A stretch of 64,000 bases of DNA from JBBRVW01 sp963784645 (GTDB taxonomy: Bacteria; Actinomycetota; Actinomycetes; JACCUZ01). The translations under genes and the position numbers were made by a program. The notes below the pieces were generated by a model. It was not told the origin of the DNA. It saw only the letters and a program-made list of their open reading frames with translations, and ran no database searches. Positions 54,711 through 62,995 of the stretch are shown here, piece by piece. The DNA lies in assembly GCA_963784645.1 (NCBI GenBank), contig CAWARY010000020.1, positions 310,001-374,000 of the forward strand, read 5' to 3'. How positions within the stretch are numbered: the stretch's first letter is position 1; every line of letters starts with the position of its first letter.

Positions 54711-54969
54711 CAGGTGTGCCGTCGTCGGTCGGGCCGTCGGCCGGCCGCGGGACCAGCTCGACCGTGCCGACGCCGTCGCACCAGCGGCAGCGCACGCTCT
54801 CGACCTGCTCGGCCAGCACCTCGCGCTCCTCGACCACCTGCTCGCCGGAGAGGTCGACGTGGACGAACTCCTGCACCCGCGAGGTCCTCGTGACGTCGAA
54901 GCGGGTGAGGTTGCCGCAGCGGGTGCAGCGCCAGCGGGTGGTGCTCGTCGGCAGCGGCGTCGCGGTCAC
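54700..54969 (-). CDS. Small zinc-ribbon-like conserved protein
   Basis: The product is 89 residues from a GTG. WRCTRCGNLTRFDVTRTSRV and SVRCRWCDGVGTVELVPR supply two CxxC pairs about 50 residues apart, likely one zinc site. The middle is strand-rich (QEFVHVDLSGEQVVEEREVL). The start is set at 54969 because upstream codons are low-complexity and lie in a different composition. It overlaps the start of the NYN gene and is probably translated with it. An RNA-related role is possible from the neighbour only. Confidence 0.6.
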   Translation of the reverse strand: MTATPLPTSTTRWRCTRCGNLTRFDVTRTSRVQEFVHVDLSGEQVVEEREVLAEQVESVRCRWCDGVGTVELVPRPADGPTDDGTPGGG

Positions 54970-55191
54970 GATCCGAGCGTACGGCGGCGGCGGGCCCGGC
55001 AGGCGAGTCCCGCCGGGACGCGCGGGAGGAGCCGTCGGAAGGGGGCCCTCCTCCGGACCGGCACCGATCCCTCTCGCCACCCTGACGTGGTGGGCGGGCA
55101 GCTCGCGCCGGGCTCCTCCCGCGGGCCGCCGGCACCGTCGCCAGGACGGCCGGCGACCTGCGGCCCCCGCCCGCTGGGTCACCGCCCGGGT

Positions 55192-57042
55192 CTAGATGCC
55201 GCGCCGCTGGGCGGCCAGGCCCTCGTCCAGGGCAGCCCGGGCGGCCACGACCTCCGGTCGCTCCGACACCTCGGGTACGCCCACCTGCCAGAAGGTCCCG
55301 CTCTCCGTCCAGTCCTGGGCCCGGACCTTCGAGACGATCACCGTGGTCCGGTCGGCCGCCCGCGCCATCTCCAGGGCGGTCCGGAGCTCCGCCAGGCTCG
55401 CGACCTGCATGCTCAGTGCCCCGAGCGCCGCGGCGTGCGCGGCGAAGTCGACCCGCTCACCACTTCCCGGCCCGGTCGAGTCGGCCAGCATGTTGTTGTA
55501 CGACGCGCCGCCCTGGTTGACCTGGAGGCGCTCGATGACGGCGTAGCCCTCGTTGTCGCAGACCACCAGGATGAACTTCTTGCCCGACAGCACCGACGCG
55601 TAGATGTCGGAGTTCATCATCAGGTACGACCCGTCGCCCACCATGGCATAGACCTGGCCGCCGCCACGGGCCATCGCCGCGCCCCACGCCCCGGACGTCT
55701 CGTAGCCCATGCACGAGAAGCCGTACTCGCAGTCGAACGTCGCGATGCCCTTGCTCGTCCAGTTGACGTTCAGCTCACCCGGGAGCCCGCCCGCGGCCGT
55801 GAGCACGTAGTCGTCCCCCGTGGCCGAGGCGTGCACCTCGCCGACCAGCTGGGCGTAGCTGGGCGGCCAGACCCCGTCGTCGGCCACCCGACCGTCGACG
55901 TACCGCTGGAGCTCGGCGCGCTGCGCGCTCCCCCGGGCCGTCCAGTCAGCGGGCGCCGCCCAGCCGGTCAGCGCCTCCCGCAGCTCGGCCAGCGCCTCGC
56001 GTGCATCGGCGACCACGGGGACCGCGCGGTGCTTGTGCGCGTCGACCCGGCCGACGTTGACGGCGACGAGCTGCGCCTCGGGCGCGAACAGGGTCCAGGA
56101 GGCGGTCACGAAGTCGTTGAGGCGGGTGCCCACCGCCACGACCACGTCGGCCTCGGCGGCAACGGTGTTGGCGGCCATCGCGCCGGTGACGCCGATCGGG
56201 CCGGCGTAGCGCGGGTGCGAGGCCAGCACCGAGGACTTCCCCGCCACCGTCTCGATCACCGGCAGCCCGAGCTCGTCGGCGAAGGCGGCCAGCTCGGCCT
56301 CGGCGCGGGAGTAGTGGACCCCGCCGCCCGCGACCAGGACGGGCCGCTGCGCCGACCGGATGACGTCGGCCGCCCGCTGCACGTGACCGCGGTCCGGGCG
56401 CGGCCGGGCGATCTCGTGCACCTGCCGGTCGAAGAAGGCGAGCGGGTAGTCGTACGCCTCCGCCGCCACGTCCTGCGGCAGTCCGAGGAAGGCCGGCCCG
56501 CAGTCCGCCGGGTCCAGGAGCGTCCCGAGCGCCTGAGGAAGGCAGGAGAGCACCTGCGCCGGGTGGGTGATGCGGTCCCAGAAGCGCACGACCGGCCGGA
56601 AGGCGTCGTTGACCGTCGTCGACGGCGAGCCGGAGTGCTCCACCTGCTGCAGGACCGGGTCGGGCAGCCGCGAGTTGAAGGTCTCGCCGGAGATGAACAG
56701 CACGGGCAGCCGGTTGGCCATCGCGACACCGGCGGCGGTCACGAAGTTCGTGGCCCCGGGCCCGATGGAGGAGGTGCACACCATCACCTGCTGCCGGCGC
56801 ACGGCCTTGGCGAACGCGACCGCGGCCAGTCCCATCCCCTGCTCGTTCTGGCCCCGCCACACGGGGATCTCGTCCCGGTGCACCTCGAGCGAGTGCCCCA
56901 GGCTGGTCACGTTGCCGTGCCCGAAGATGGCCAGCACGCCCGGGAACAGCGGCACCTCCTCGCCGTCGACGACGATCCGCTGGGCGACGAGGTACCTGAC
57001 GATGGCCTCGGCGGTGGTCACTCGCGTGGTCGGGACGCTCAT
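55192..57042 (-). CDS. iolD: 3D-(3,5/4)-trihydroxycyclohexane-1,2-dione acylhydrolase
   Basis: The product is 616 residues, the usual IolD length. TPP-enzyme features are GHGNVTSLGHSLEVH and RGQNEQGMGLAAVAFAKA (catalytic Glu region), GPGATNFVTAAGVAM, and the TPP motif GDGSYLMMNSDIYASVL with CDNEGYAVIERLQ. Cytoplasmic IolD opens the ring of the dione formed by IolE, giving 5-deoxy-glucuronate. The ATG at 57042 overlaps the stop of the oxidoreductase gene by four bases. It is the last gene of the minus-strand iol operon. The 222 bp upstream of the neighbouring zinc-ribbon gene hold no recognisable gene. Confidence 0.93.
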   Translation of the reverse strand: MSVPTTRVTTAEAIVRYLVAQRIVVDGEEVPLFPGVLAIFGHGNVTSLGHSLEVHRDEIPVWRGQNEQGMGLAAVAFAKAVRRQQVMVCTSSIGPGATNFVTAAGVAMANRLPVLFISGETFNSRLPDPVLQQVEHSGSPSTTVNDAFRPVVRFWDRITHPAQVLSCLPQALGTLLDPADCGPAFLGLPQDVAAEAYDYPLAFFDRQVHEIARPRPDRGHVQRAADVIRSAQRPVLVAGGGVHYSRAEAELAAFADELGLPVIETVAGKSSVLASHPRYAGPIGVTGAMAANTVAAEADVVVAVGTRLNDFVTASWTLFAPEAQLVAVNVGRVDAHKHRAVPVVADAREALAELREALTGWAAPADWTARGSAQRAELQRYVDGRVADDGVWPPSYAQLVGEVHASATGDDYVLTAAGGLPGELNVNWTSKGIATFDCEYGFSCMGYETSGAWGAAMARGGGQVYAMVGDGSYLMMNSDIYASVLSGKKFILVVCDNEGYAVIERLQVNQGGASYNNMLADSTGPGSGERVDFAAHAAALGALSMQVASLAELRTALEMARAADRTTVIVSKVRAQDWTESGTFWQVGVPEVSERPEVVAARAALDEGLAAQRRGI

Positions 57043-58232
57043 CGGGTGGCTCCTTCGTCGATCGACAGGTCCCGGACGGGCTGCCACGCGCGCGACTCCC
57101 ACGAGTCGATGAGCGCCTGCTGGACGCTGACGACCTCGACCGCCTCACGGAACCCGGGAGAGTACCGGCTGCCGTCGGCCAGGCTCTGGAGGAACGAGTA
57201 GTCCTCGATCGTGACCAGGTCCTCGAAACCGATCGGGTTCGCCTGGCCCGGGACGAAGACGCCGTGGAACGGGAACCGGTCTCCCCCGAAGACGGTGGTG
57301 TAGCCGCTGTCGGCGTCCGGTCCGGGCCGGTACACCTGCAGCTCGTTGAGGCGCTCGAGGTTCCAGGACAGCGCGCCCTTGGTGCCGTAGACCTCGAAGG
57401 CGTTCTGGCTCTCCGGCCCGACCATGGTGCGGCTGCACTCGAACGTGCCGGTCGCGCCGGACTCGAACCGGCACAGCATCGACGCGAAGTCCTCGTTCTC
57501 GACCGCACCCTTCTCGTCCTGCGGCCGTCCACGGCCGTAGTGGCCGGCGGCGCTGGTCGGCAGCGGCCGGTGCGTGATCGTGGTGGCCTTCATGCCGACG
57601 ACCTCGGAGATGCCGCCGACCAGGAAGCGTGCGAGCGACACCGAGTGGCTCAGGACGTCGCTCGTGACGCCGTAGCCGGCCTGGTCGAACATGAACCGCC
57701 AGGTGAGCAGGCCCAGCTCGTCGCTGCCGTACATCGAGAGGAACCGTCCCCGGTAGTGCGTGATCTCACCGAGCGCCCCCGAGGTGATCAGGTCGCGCGC
57801 GTGCAGCACGAGCGGCGCCCACAGGTAGTTGTAGCCGACGCCGGTGGACACCCCGGCCGCCTGGGCGGCCCGGAGGGCCCGGACCGCGTGCTCGGGCTTG
57901 CCGCCGATCGGCTTCTCGCTGAAGACCGCCTTGCCGGCCGCGCACGCGGCCTCGATCATCGGCACGTGCAGCATGTTGGGCGCCGTGACCCAGACGGCGT
58001 CGACGTCCGGGGCTGTGACGGCCTCACGCCAGTCCTCGACGGCGCGCTCGAACCCGAAGTCGCGGACCGCGCGCTCGCGGCTGGCAGCCGACGTATCGGC
58101 GCAGACGACCAGGCTGGGGTCGAACGAGCGGTCCGGGAACAGGGACGGGATGCGCAGCGCGGAGCGGCTGTGCGCCTGTCCCATCCAGCCGAGTCCCAGC
58201 ACGGCGATGCCGATGCGTCGTGGCTCGCTCAC
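57039..58232 (-). CDS. Gfo/Idh/MocA-family oxidoreductase in the iol operon
   Basis: The product is 397 residues from a GTG that overlaps the iolB stop. The Rossmann fold starts GIAVLGLGWMGQAHSRSAL, and the consensus SEKPIGGKPEHAVRAL holds the catalytic Lys. A later DVLSHSVSLARFLVGG-type segment carries the catalytic Asp/His (residues about 200). It probably oxidises or reduces an inositol isomer or inosose with NAD(P). Which isomer cannot be told. A second member of this family (61986-62990) is divergent from the operon, so inositol dehydrogenase function could lie in either. Confidence 0.82.
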   Translation of the reverse strand: MSEPRRIGIAVLGLGWMGQAHSRSALRIPSLFPDRSFDPSLVVCADTSAASRERAVRDFGFERAVEDWREAVTAPDVDAVWVTAPNMLHVPMIEAACAAGKAVFSEKPIGGKPEHAVRALRAAQAAGVSTGVGYNYLWAPLVLHARDLITSGALGEITHYRGRFLSMYGSDELGLLTWRFMFDQAGYGVTSDVLSHSVSLARFLVGGISEVVGMKATTITHRPLPTSAAGHYGRGRPQDEKGAVENEDFASMLCRFESGATGTFECSRTMVGPESQNAFEVYGTKGALSWNLERLNELQVYRPGPDADSGYTTVFGGDRFPFHGVFVPGQANPIGFEDLVTIEDYSFLQSLADGSRYSPGFREAVEVVSVQQALIDSWESRAWQPVRDLSIDEGATR

Positions 58233-59128
58233 GTCGTCGCCGTCGTCGTGCGGCCGGCAGCCGAGGTCCACGGCAGCCGCGGGTCCTGAGCCTGGCCGTC
58301 CCAGGACTGGCGGATCCAGTGGTGGTCCGGATCGTCACAGAAGGCCATCGTCCGGTCCTCGCCCGGCCCGGCGAGGACGTTCAGGAAGTACATCGGGTAC
58401 TCGGGCAGCGCGACCGACGGTCCGTGGAACCCCTCGGGAACCAGGTAGACGTCGCCGTCGCGGACCGTGACGGTCTCGTCGACGGAGCCGTCGACCGTGT
58501 ACACGTGGAACAGCCCCTGGCCGACGGCGTCGCCGTGCGGGGCCTCCTGCCGCCCGATCCGGAAGTAGTAGATCTCCTCGTTGGCCACCGGGCAGTCCCC
58601 GATGCCGTCGTGCCGGTGGGGCGGCCAGGACGACACGTTCCCGCCCGGGGTGATCACCTCGCAGACGATGATGCGGTCGGCTCCCGCGAACGACTCGGGG
58701 GTGGCGATGTTCGTCACCTGCCGGCTCGCGCGGCCGGAGCCGCGCACCTCGACCGGGACGTCCGTCGCCGGCACCAGGACGGCCGGGAGGCGACGGCTCG
58801 CGCGGGCCGTGCACACGGCGACCTCGCCCGACCTGCCGGTGATGGTCAGGTCCGCCCCGAGCGGCACGTACATCCAGTCGGACACCGCCGCGAACACCCC
58901 GTCGCGACCGGTGAGCAGGTGAGGGGTCCCGTCGACGGTCACCGTCACGTCACGAGCCGACAGAGGCACGACCACCGCCTCGTCGTCGGCCAGGTCGACC
59001 TGCACGTCGTGACCGTCCCGGAGCGTGAACACCTGCAGGCCGCTGTACGCCCAGCCCGCGTCGGCCGGGTCGACCTGCACGTCGGCCGCGCCCGAGGTCA
59101 GCGCTCCGGACGGTCGGTGCCAGCTCAT
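58229..59128 (-). CDS. iolB: 5-deoxy-glucuronate isomerase
   Basis: The product is 299 residues, a double cupin of the usual IolB length. Metal-binding residues are in SSWPPHRHDGIGDCPVANEE and YFRIGRQEAPHGDAVGQGLFH; VRDGDVYLVPEGFHGPSVAL and YPMYFLNVLAGPGEDRTMAF complete the second cupin. It converts 5-deoxy-glucuronate to 2-deoxy-5-keto-gluconate. Its ATG overlaps the stop of the aldolase gene by four bases and its stop overlaps the oxidoreductase start, so it sits in the middle of one coupled operon. Confidence 0.94.
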   Translation of the reverse strand: MSWHRPSGALTSGAADVQVDPADAGWAYSGLQVFTLRDGHDVQVDLADDEAVVVPLSARDVTVTVDGTPHLLTGRDGVFAAVSDWMYVPLGADLTITGRSGEVAVCTARASRRLPAVLVPATDVPVEVRGSGRASRQVTNIATPESFAGADRIIVCEVITPGGNVSSWPPHRHDGIGDCPVANEEIYYFRIGRQEAPHGDAVGQGLFHVYTVDGSVDETVTVRDGDVYLVPEGFHGPSVALPEYPMYFLNVLAGPGEDRTMAFCDDPDHHWIRQSWDGQAQDPRLPWTSAAGRTTTATT

Positions 59129-60027
59129 CGCTGCGTCCCGTGCACGATCTCGGCGGCGCGCTGCACGTGCTGCTCGGGCTCGCCGAGGTGCGGGTACAGC
59201 AGGGGCCGTCCGGCCACCAGGCCGCGGACGTTCGGCTCACGCATCGATGTCTCCCATCGGTCGAAGGTGCGCGCTGCGTCGGCACCGGGGTCTCCGCCGA
59301 GCATCAGCACCGGCAGGGTGGTGGCGGCGGCGACCTCCGCCATCCGGTCGCTGGCCGGGATCTTGAGCCAGGTGTAGGCGGACGACGACCCCAGACCGGA
59401 GGCGATCGCCACCACCTTGATCAGTCGCTCGTCCGAGTGGTCGAGCATCGCGCGCCCCTCGTCGTCCGTGAGGTACGGCAGGGGCTCGAGCAGGCACATG
59501 ATCCGCCGGTCGGCCAGTCGGGTGGTGGCGGCGGCGACGGTCTCGATGGTGCGGGCCACGCCGGGATCGGTGTGGTCGATGCGCAGCAGCATCTTGCCGC
59601 CGTCGAGGCCGCACGACTCGACGTGGTCCACGTCGTAGGCGGTCGGCCGGTCGTCCAGCTCCCAGCGGGCGCCGATGATGCCGCCGCGGTTCATCGTGCC
59701 GATCGCGAGCCGCCCCTCGAGGGCACCGAGCCAGGCGAGCTCCTCGAGGATGTCGGCGCTGGCCAGCACGCCGTCGACACCGGGGACGGCCAGGGCGCGG
59801 ACCAGCCGGTCCAGCAGGGTGTAGCGGTCCGCGACGGCGAGCGGGTCGGCGCCGACCGCGAGCATCCCGCGCGCGGTGTGGTCGGCCGCGAGGATCAGCA
59901 GCCGCCCGTCGTCGCCGGCGATGCTGCGTCTGCGCCGCCCCAGCAGGGCGGACCGCAGGACGTCCGGCTCGAAGATGCGCGCCTCGATCAGAGCGCGGTA
60001 CCGGTCACGGTCGAGTGGCTCGCTCAT
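59125..60027 (-). CDS. Cgl0158-family (beta/alpha)8-barrel aldolase-like protein
   Basis: The product is 300 residues. GRLLILAADHTARGMLAVG at the N-terminus resembles class I aldolases (AADH), with GGKMLLRIDHTDPGVARTIE, KVVAIASGLGSSSAYTWLKI carrying a likely Schiff-base Lys, and LPVLMLGGDPGADAARTFDR for phosphate binding. Proteins of this type replace or join IolJ in actinobacterial inositol clusters. It would cleave 2-deoxy-5-keto-gluconate-6-phosphate to malonic semialdehyde and dihydroxyacetone phosphate; that assignment is inferred from context. The ATG overlaps the iolC stop by four bases. Confidence 0.8.
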   Translation of the reverse strand: MSEPLDRDRYRALIEARIFEPDVLRSALLGRRRRSIAGDDGRLLILAADHTARGMLAVGADPLAVADRYTLLDRLVRALAVPGVDGVLASADILEELAWLGALEGRLAIGTMNRGGIIGARWELDDRPTAYDVDHVESCGLDGGKMLLRIDHTDPGVARTIETVAAATTRLADRRIMCLLEPLPYLTDDEGRAMLDHSDERLIKVVAIASGLGSSSAYTWLKIPASDRMAEVAAATTLPVLMLGGDPGADAARTFDRWETSMREPNVRGLVAGRPLLYPHLGEPEQHVQRAAEIVHGTQR

Positions 60028-60978
60028 GTCACGTCCGCCTCCTCGGCGACCAGGCCCTGGAGCTCGCCGAGTGAGGGCATCGCGTCGGCGCAGGTGAGCC
60101 GCCCCGCGACCAGTGCGCCTGCCGCGCTGGCGAAGCGACCGATCCGGGGCACGTCCCAGCCCTCGAGCAGCCCGTGCACGAGAGCTCCCCCGAAGGCGTC
60201 GCCGGCGCCGAGGCCGCACACGACCTCGACCGGCACCGGCGGGACCTGCCATCGACCCTCGGGGACGGCCAGCAGGACGCCCTCGGCCCCCAGCTTGACG
60301 ATGGCCAGGCCGACACCCGCCGACAGCAACGCGTCCGCGGCGACGTCGGGCTCGCTCGAGCCGACAGCCATCTCGCACTCGTCGCGGTTGCCGACCACCA
60401 CGGTGGACCGTTCGATCGCGCCGCGCGCTGCCCGTCGTGCGGCCGCGACGTCACCCCAGAGCGCGGGCCGGTAGTCGAGGTCGAGAACCGTGTGAGTCGC
60501 TCGGTCGCGCTGCTCCAGCCACGTCTCGGCCGACCGGGCGGTGGACCCCTGCGCCAGCGCCGCGTGGCTGACCCACAGCACCGGGCAGCCGCGGACGACA
60601 GCCGATCGGCAGGTCGGCCTCGACCAGCGTGGTGTCCGGTGCTGCGGCGCCGCGGTAGAAGGCGATCTGCGGCGACTCGGGCGGGTCCAGGGCGGCCAGG
60701 GCCAGCGGCGTCTGCCCACCGGGCCGGACACCGACGAACTGCGTGCTGACGCCCCACTCCGCCAGGCGCAGGCGCACGTAGTCACCGAAGCCGTCCGCTC
60801 CCACTGCGGTCACCACGGCCGCGCTACGCCCCAGCCGGGCCGCAGCCACGGCCACGTTCGTGGGGCTGCCGCCCACCGACTTGGTGAACGACTGCTGGCG
60901 GTCGAACCCGACACCCGGCTCTGCGGCGTAGAGGTCGACGCTGACGCGACCCACGGTGACCACGTCGGGGAGGGTCAC
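60024..60978 (-). CDS. iolC: 5-dehydro-2-deoxygluconokinase (one extra base near 60600)
   Basis: The product is about 317 residues after removing one base. It is a PfkB-family kinase: VVTVGRVSVDLYA at the N-terminus, FTKSVGGSPTNVAVAAARLG (GG motif), then after the shift GCPVLWVSHAALAQGS and DLDYRPALWGDVAAARRAAR, VKLGAEGVLL and the catalytic VCGLGAGDAFGGALVHGLL (Asp in GAGD). It phosphorylates 2-deoxy-5-keto-gluconate with ATP. The GTG start overlaps the iolE stop, and the stop overlaps the aldolase start. The conserved overlaps at both ends argue that the shift is a sequence error. Confidence 0.88.
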
Positions 60979-61884
60979 GAGCGGTCAGCCGCCAGGGTCG
61001 GCGCGACGACGTCGGTGAGGAACTCCAGCGACGTCGTCACCTCCCGGACAGGTCCCTCACCTGCGGCCGGCAGCCCGTCCGTGATCGCCGTGTCCTGCTC
61101 GATGACGTACCAGCCCTGGTAGCCGGCCCGCTCCAGGGTCTGGATGACACCGGCGATGTCGACGTCACCCTGGCCCAGCGAGGCGAACAGCCCGTCCTGG
61201 GTGGCCTGCATCAGTGACGTCTCTCGACGCAGGACGGTCCCCGCACGGTCGAGGTGGACGTCCTTGAGGTGCACGTGGCCCACCCGTCTGCATCGCGTCC
61301 CGGGCGAACTGCACCGGGTCGACGCCGCCGATCGCGAGGTGCCCGGTGTCGAGGCACCACGCGACCTCGCAGGAGTCGAGCACCCGGTTCACGTCGTCAG
61401 CCGTCTCGACCAGCGTCTGGACGTGCGGGTGCAGGACCTGCCGCAGGTCGTGCTCCGCGCAGATCTCGTCCAGCACGCCCAGCATCTCGACCAGGTGCCG
61501 CCGTTCGGCGGCGTCGAGCGGGCCCGGCACCGACCACCCGGGATCGACCACGACGGCCGTCACGAACACGCTGGCGCCGGCCCGCTGCATCAGCCCGGCA
61601 GCCGCCGTCGCCTGGGCGATGGTGGCCTGGCGCATCGCCGGGTCGTGCAGCACCACCGGGGTGAAGCCCCCCAGCAGGGTCATCCCGTAGCTGCCGAGGA
61701 CGCGCTTGAGCGCGTCCGGCTCCTCGGGCAGGAAGCCGGGGGCACCGAGCTCGGTAGCGGTCAGTCCCAGCCCGGACATCTCGGTCAGCACGCGGTCGGT
61801 GGGGAGCATCGCCCCCCAGCCCGGGACCTCGCAGACTCCCCAGGAGATGGGCGCCGACGCGACGCGATCGAGGAACTCAGCCAT
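60975..61884 (-). CDS. iolE: Inosose dehydratase-type sugar phosphate isomerase/epimerase (one extra base near 61280)
   Basis: The product is about 302 residues after removing one base. ASAPISWGVCEVPGWG at the N-terminus and LTATELGAPGFLPEEPDAL are typical of actinobacterial IolE. CLDTGHLAIGGVDPVQFARD supplies metal-binding residues, the frame shifts, and VGHVHLKDVHLDRAG with GYQGWYVIEQDTAI follow (metal-binding His and Glu). It dehydrates inosose in step two of inositol breakdown. The ATG at 61884 is the first gene of the minus-strand operon, just 14 bp from the probable LacI-type operator. Confidence 0.85.
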
Positions 61885-61897
61885 GAGGACACCTTTG

Positions 61898-61911
61898 TTG
61901 GAGCGTTCCAA
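61898..61911. promoter_or_regulatory. Probable LacI-family operator of the iol operon
   Basis: TTGGAGCGTTCCAA is a near-perfect palindrome with a central CG, the usual form of LacI/GalR-family sites. It lies between the divergent iolE and oxidoreductase genes, 14 bp from the iolE start. The LacI-type gene at 62996 is the obvious candidate regulator. Binding is inferred. Confidence 0.7.
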
Positions 61912-61985
61912 TTTCGCCACGATCGTGCCACGCTGGGTCCCGATACGCAACGGGGGACGCCAGGACGAGAGGAGGTCGGGACGGC

Positions 61986-62990
61986 ATGAGGATCGTGGTG
62001 ATGGGCGTCGGCCGGATGGGGGCGATCCGCGTGGCGGACCTCGTCGCCGACCCTCGGGTGGACGAGGTGCTGGTCGCCAACCGCACGCACGCCCGGGCCG
62101 TCGACCTCGCGGAGCGTCTCGGCGCCCGACCTGTGGAGTGGTCCGCCCTCGGCGACGTCGACGCCGACGGGACGGTCGTGGCGCTGGCGACCGCCGCGCA
62201 CGGTGATCCGCTGGCGCGCGTCCTCGCCCGCGGCAGGCCGGTGCTCTGCGAGAAGCCGATCGCGCTCACCCTGGCCGGCACCGAGTCGGTGGTCGCGCTG
62301 GCCGAGCAGCACGGAGCCACGCTCCAGATCGGGTTCCAGCGCCGGTTCGACACCGGGATGCGCGCCGTCCGCGAGCGGATCGCCGACGGCCGGCTGGGCG
62401 CCGTCTACGCCCTGCGCCTGCTGTCGCACGACCACACCCCGTCGACACCGGAGTTCATCGCGAGCAGCGGCGGCATCTTCCGCGACCTGCACGTGCACGA
62501 CCTCGACCTGGTCCGGTGGTTGACCGGCGAGCAGATCGCCACGGTGTACGCGACCTCGGCGGTGCGCGCTCATCCGCAGTACGCCGAGCTCGACGATGCG
62601 GATGTCAGCCTGATCCACGCGGTCACGACGGGCGGCGTGCAGGTGTCGGTGCACGGCGCCCGGCACGATGCCCTCGGGCACGACGTCCGGCTCGAGGCGA
62701 TGGGGTCCGAGGACTCGGTCACGACCGGGCTCAGTCACCGCACCCCCCTGCGGGCGCTGGACGGGGACCTCGGCACCAACGCCGCCCCCTACACCGGGTT
62801 CGTCGACCGGTTCCGCGACGCCTTCTGCCGCGAGACCGCGGCCTTCGTCAGCCTGGTCGCCGGCGAGGGCTCCAACCCCTGCCCACCGGAGTCGGCGGTG
62901 GAGAGCCTGCGCGCCGCGATCGCGTGCGAGGAGTCGGTGGCCACCGGAGCGCCCGTCCACGTCGCGGACATCCGCTCCGGGGGCCGGTAG
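61986..62990 (+). CDS. Gfo/Idh/MocA-family dehydrogenase, likely inositol 2-dehydrogenase
   Basis: The product is 334 residues, the usual length for IolG. The Rossmann motif is RIVVMGVGRMGAIRVADLV. EKPIALTLAGTESVVALA carries the catalytic Lys, and FRDLHVHDLDLVRWLTGEQI (catalytic Asp and His around residues 170-175) matches inositol dehydrogenases. It would oxidise myo-inositol or an isomer to inosose with NAD+. It is divergent from the iol operon across a spacer of 101 bp holding the palindrome, and is followed 5 bp later by the lacI-type gene on the same strand. Confidence 0.85.
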   Translation: MRIVVMGVGRMGAIRVADLVADPRVDEVLVANRTHARAVDLAERLGARPVEWSALGDVDADGTVVALATAAHGDPLARVLARGRPVLCEKPIALTLAGTESVVALAEQHGATLQIGFQRRFDTGMRAVRERIADGRLGAVYALRLLSHDHTPSTPEFIASSGGIFRDLHVHDLDLVRWLTGEQIATVYATSAVRAHPQYAELDDADVSLIHAVTTGGVQVSVHGARHDALGHDVRLEAMGSEDSVTTGLSHRTPLRALDGDLGTNAAPYTGFVDRFRDAFCRETAAFVSLVAGEGSNPCPPESAVESLRAAIACEESVATGAPVHVADIRSGGR

Positions 62991-62995
62991 CCGTC